The notes below the pieces were generated by a model. That model was given only the letters and a program-made list of their open reading frames with translations. It made no database searches and had not been told where the DNA came from. From Prolixibacteraceae bacterium (GTDB taxonomy: Bacteria > Bacteroidota > Bacteroidia > Bacteroidales > Prolixibacteraceae): 64,000 bases of DNA. Position numbers and translations under genes: made by a program. Where the stretch lies: NCBI GenBank assembly GCA_028377305.1, contig JAONJW010000003.1, positions 17,696 to 81,695 on the forward strand. The letters run 5' to 3'. Positions 62,005 to 64,000 of the stretch are shown in pieces; position 1 is the stretch's first letter, and every line of letters begins with the position of its first letter.

Positions 62005-62442
62005 ATGGATAATGTAAAAAAGCAACAACTGTTAGATCGTAGATATTTACGAATGGCGCACATTTGGGCTGAGAATTCTTATTGTAAGCGTAGGCAGGTA
62101 GGTGCATTATTAATCAAAAATAAGATGATTATTTCTGATGGATATAATGGAACCCCTTCTGGTTTCGAAAACAATTGTGAAGATGAATTTAATAAATCTA
62201 AACCTTATGTTCTTCATGCCGAAGCCAATGCAATTACTAAAATAGCACGTACAAGTAACAGCAGTGAAGGAGCAACCATGTATGTTACATCTTCTCCTTG
62301 TATTGAATGTGCAAAATTGATTATACAAGCTGGCATCGTTCGTGTCGTCTTCTCTGAATCTTACCGAGTGAATGATGGGGTAGAACTACTCGAAAAAGCC
62401 GGTATCATTGTCGAGCAATTTGATGTGACCAAAGAGGCTTAG
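62005..62442 (+). CDS. dCMP deaminase-family zinc protein (ComEB-like)
   Basis: 145 aa. Zn ligands His71 (HAEANAI, with general-acid Glu73), Cys99 and Cys102 (PCIECAKLI). Family members convert dCMP to dUMP for dTTP synthesis or are related ComE operon proteins. Ends 57 nt before the S41 peptidase and may be co-transcribed with it; the pair is frequent in Bacteroidota. Confidence 0.9.
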   Translation: MDNVKKQQLLDRRYLRMAHIWAENSYCKRRQVGALLIKNKMIISDGYNGTPSGFENNCEDEFNKSKPYVLHAEANAITKIARTSNSSEGATMYVTSSPCIECAKLIIQAGIVRVVFSESYRVNDGVELLEKAGIIVEQFDVTKEA

Positions 62443-62499
62443 AACTCAATATGTTGGTCTCTATAAATCTTTGATCTGTACTTTATACAAAATAACCAT

Positions 62500-64000
62500 A
62501 TGAAAAAAATACATCTGTTTCTTATTCTCTTAGGGATATTTGTAATGGCGGAATTCTTTAACATATACTACAAGTATAAGTATAGCAATTCTCAACTAGC
62601 AATTCCTACGACATCAGCGAAGTCTCCGCTACTTCAACCCAATAAGGTCGGCTTAATCATGAATATGATTCAACTCCGATATGTCGACACCGTAGACAAT
62701 AAGAGCCTGGAAAATGACGTAATACCTCATATCCTTGAAGAACTCGATCCACATAGCGCATACTTTGCTAAAGAGGACTTTAAAAACGTGAATGAAGAAA
62801 TGAAAGGTAATTTCGGTGGAATTGGTGTCCAATTCCGTATCGAAAATGACACGGTTATGATTGTAGATGTCGTATCTGGTGGACCTTCTCAGAAACTCGG
62901 AATACTTGGTGGCGACCGTATTGTAACAGTAAACGACTCTGTGATTGCCGGTAATGGGGTTGACAATGAAAAAGTAATGAAACTCTTGAAAGGAGAGATT
63001 GGTACCAAGGTCAAAGTAGGCGTGCAGCGCAAAGGTTTGCCTAAACTCCTTCAATTCGATATCTCTCGTGGTGAAATACCTCTATATAGTGTAGATGTAT
63101 CTTATATGCTAAACGATACTACCGGATACATCAAAGTGGGACGTTTTGCAGTGACCACCTATAAGGAATTCGTGAAAGGATTAGAAGATCTACATGACAA
63201 TGGAGCGAAACAATTTGTTGTCGATCTTCGGGGAAATCCAGGAGGTATACTTGGAATTGTAGCAGAGATGTCCAATGAATTCTTGAAAAAAGGGGATATG
63301 ATTGTATACACCAAAGGCCGTACACAACCAAGTCAAGAATTCATCGCTCAAAGAGATGGTAGCTACACCGACGAAAAATTAATTGTGCTTATCGATGAAT
63401 ACTCTGCTTCTGCTAGTGAGATCTTTGCTGGAGCAATGCAAGACAACGACAGAGGGACAATCATTGGGCGTCGCTCATTTGGTAAAGGTCTTGTCCAAGA
63501 ACAGATCCCATTCAATGACGGCTCTGCTCTTCGATTAACTGTCGCAAGATACTATACTCCTTCTGGCCGTTGTATCCAAAAATCTTATGACAAAGGGGTA
63601 GATGAGTATAATAAGGATATATATAACAGAATTAAACATGGAGAGCTAGAAGTAAAAGATAGTATTGCTGTGGCTGATACTATAAACTACTTCACAAAAA
63701 GTGGTCGTATCGTTCATGGTGGTGGAGGAATTATGCCTGATATTTTTGTCCCTGCTGATACAACAGGGTTCTCTAATCTATATGCAGACGTAATATCTAA
63801 AGGACTGCTGTTTAAATTTGCATTCGACTATGCCGATAAACATCGTGATCAGTTGAAAAAAGTAAAATCAGCACAAGAGATGAGAAAATACTTTATCGAT
63901 CACAATGAGTTTGGTGATTTTATCTCTTATTGCAAAAAGAATAAAATCAAGATATCCTCTAAAGACATGAAGGAGTCTGGTCGTATATTGAAAGTGCAGC
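62500..64000 (+). CDS. S41-family C-terminal processing peptidase (partial, cut by window end)
   Basis: The frame runs from the ATG at 62500 to the window edge (500 codons visible, no stop). The signal peptide/anchor is residues 1-20. A PDZ domain spans about 90-190 (GNFGGIGVQF, LGILGGDRIVTVND). The protease core follows, with catalytic Ser304 in YSASASEI and Lys329 in RSFGKGLVQ, 25 residues apart as in CtpA/D1P. These periplasmic or envelope enzymes trim C-termini of secreted proteins. The C-terminal part is missing here. Confidence 0.93.
   Translation, partial: MKKIHLFLILLGIFVMAEFFNIYYKYKYSNSQLAIPTTSAKSPLLQPNKVGLIMNMIQLRYVDTVDNKSLENDVIPHILEELDPHSAYFAKEDFKNVNEEMKGNFGGIGVQFRIENDTVMIVDVVSGGPSQKLGILGGDRIVTVNDSVIAGNGVDNEKVMKLLKGEIGTKVKVGVQRKGLPKLLQFDISRGEIPLYSVDVSYMLNDTTGYIKVGRFAVTTYKEFVKGLEDLHDNGAKQFVVDLRGNPGGILGIVAEMSNEFLKKGDMIVYTKGRTQPSQEFIAQRDGSYTDEKLIVLIDEYSASASEIFAGAMQDNDRGTIIGRRSFGKGLVQEQIPFNDGSALRLTVARYYTPSGRCIQKSYDKGVDEYNKDIYNRIKHGELEVKDSIAVADTINYFTKSGRIVHGGGGIMPDIFVPADTTGFSNLYADVISKGLLFKFAFDYADKHRDQLKKVKSAQEMRKYFIDHNEFGDFISYCKKNKIKISSKDMKESGRILKVQ

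Noticed and set aside
1..64000. CRISPR arrays, integrases, intact insertion sequences, prophage genes
   Set aside because: Looked for regularly spaced repeats, transposase or recombinase motifs and phage structural genes; none is visible in this window.

Overview
This 64 kb window is a chromosomal segment of an AT-rich member of the Bacteroidota, probably the Bacteroidales/Marinilabiliales side of the phylum; that placement is inference from gene content, not a database match. The evidence is three TonB-dependent receptors with N-terminal carboxypeptidase-regulatory-like domains, many lipoproteins, the rplM-rpsI-rpsB-tsf and pyrH-frr orders, a three-gene succinate dehydrogenase/fumarate reductase with a single cytochrome b subunit, and promoters with the phylum-specific -7 box TAnnTTTG (clearest at the two tRNA-Leu genes, rplM, pyrH and sdhC).

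Layout. 1-1220 is gene-free and holds a 35-bp perfect inverted repeat. 1.2-5.2 kb: TonB-dependent receptor plus a lipoprotein of unknown function. 5.4-13.1 kb: a macroglobulin-like surface protein, a patatin phospholipase, quinolinate synthase (nadA), a receptor-L/LRR-like lipoprotein, ilvE with a repeat-bearing leader, and a SPOR lipoprotein. 13.1-14.5 kb: frr and pyrH. 14.7-20.6 kb: a surface-glycan patch with two GT2 enzymes, a GT-D (DUF1792) enzyme, a GT4 enzyme and a DegT-type sugar aminotransferase. 20.6-23.4 kb: the rplM-rpsI-rpsB-tsf operon with its own promoter and leader. 23.5-28.6 kb: a DUF6266-like protein, a large lipoprotein glycoside hydrolase and a POT-like transporter. 29.0-30.8 kb: lipA-lipB and a small membrane protein. 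31.2-35.2 kb: DusB, two CPBP membrane proteases and a conserved unknown. 35.4-38.8 kb: sdhCAB. 39.0-47.2 kb: alpha/beta hydrolase, NhaC-type antiporter, second TonB-dependent receptor, sucCD and an ECF sigma/minimal anti-sigma pair. 48.0-53.6 kb: second POT-like transporter, tRNA-Leu, pirin, third TonB-dependent receptor and a TPR-like exported protein.

53.6-60.2 kb is the accessory-looking part. It contains a large lipoprotein whose signal peptide is interrupted by a run of nine G (a candidate phase-variable ON/OFF switch) and whose C-terminus is a 12-nt in-frame tandem repeat. Next is a tandem duplication of about 1.03 kb that produced two near-identical lipoproteins and one truncated copy of a clostripain-family (C11) lipoprotein peptidase. 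A membrane-bound LytTR regulator and a second, identical tRNA-Leu(CAA) with the same terminator follow. 60.5-64 kb returns to housekeeping genes: a DUF2007 protein, a single-domain response regulator, a dCMP-deaminase-family protein, and an S41 C-terminal processing peptidase cut by the window end.

How the genes work together: central metabolism (sdhCAB, sucCD, lipAB, nadA, ilvE), translation (rplM/rpsI/rpsB/tsf, frr, tRNA-Leu, dusB) and envelope functions (TonB receptors, lipoproteins, glycosyltransferases, CPBP proteases) are interleaved in short operons. Most convergent pairs are separated by perfect 12-16 bp hairpins that look like shared terminators. The strongest candidates for undescribed biology are the G-tract-switched lipoprotein with its repeat tail and the adjacent duplicated lipoprotein/C11 peptidase cassette. 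The start-codon hairpin at 41.7 kb, the repeated dyad in the ilvE leader, and the ECF sigma paired with an anti-sigma lacking a periplasmic domain come next.
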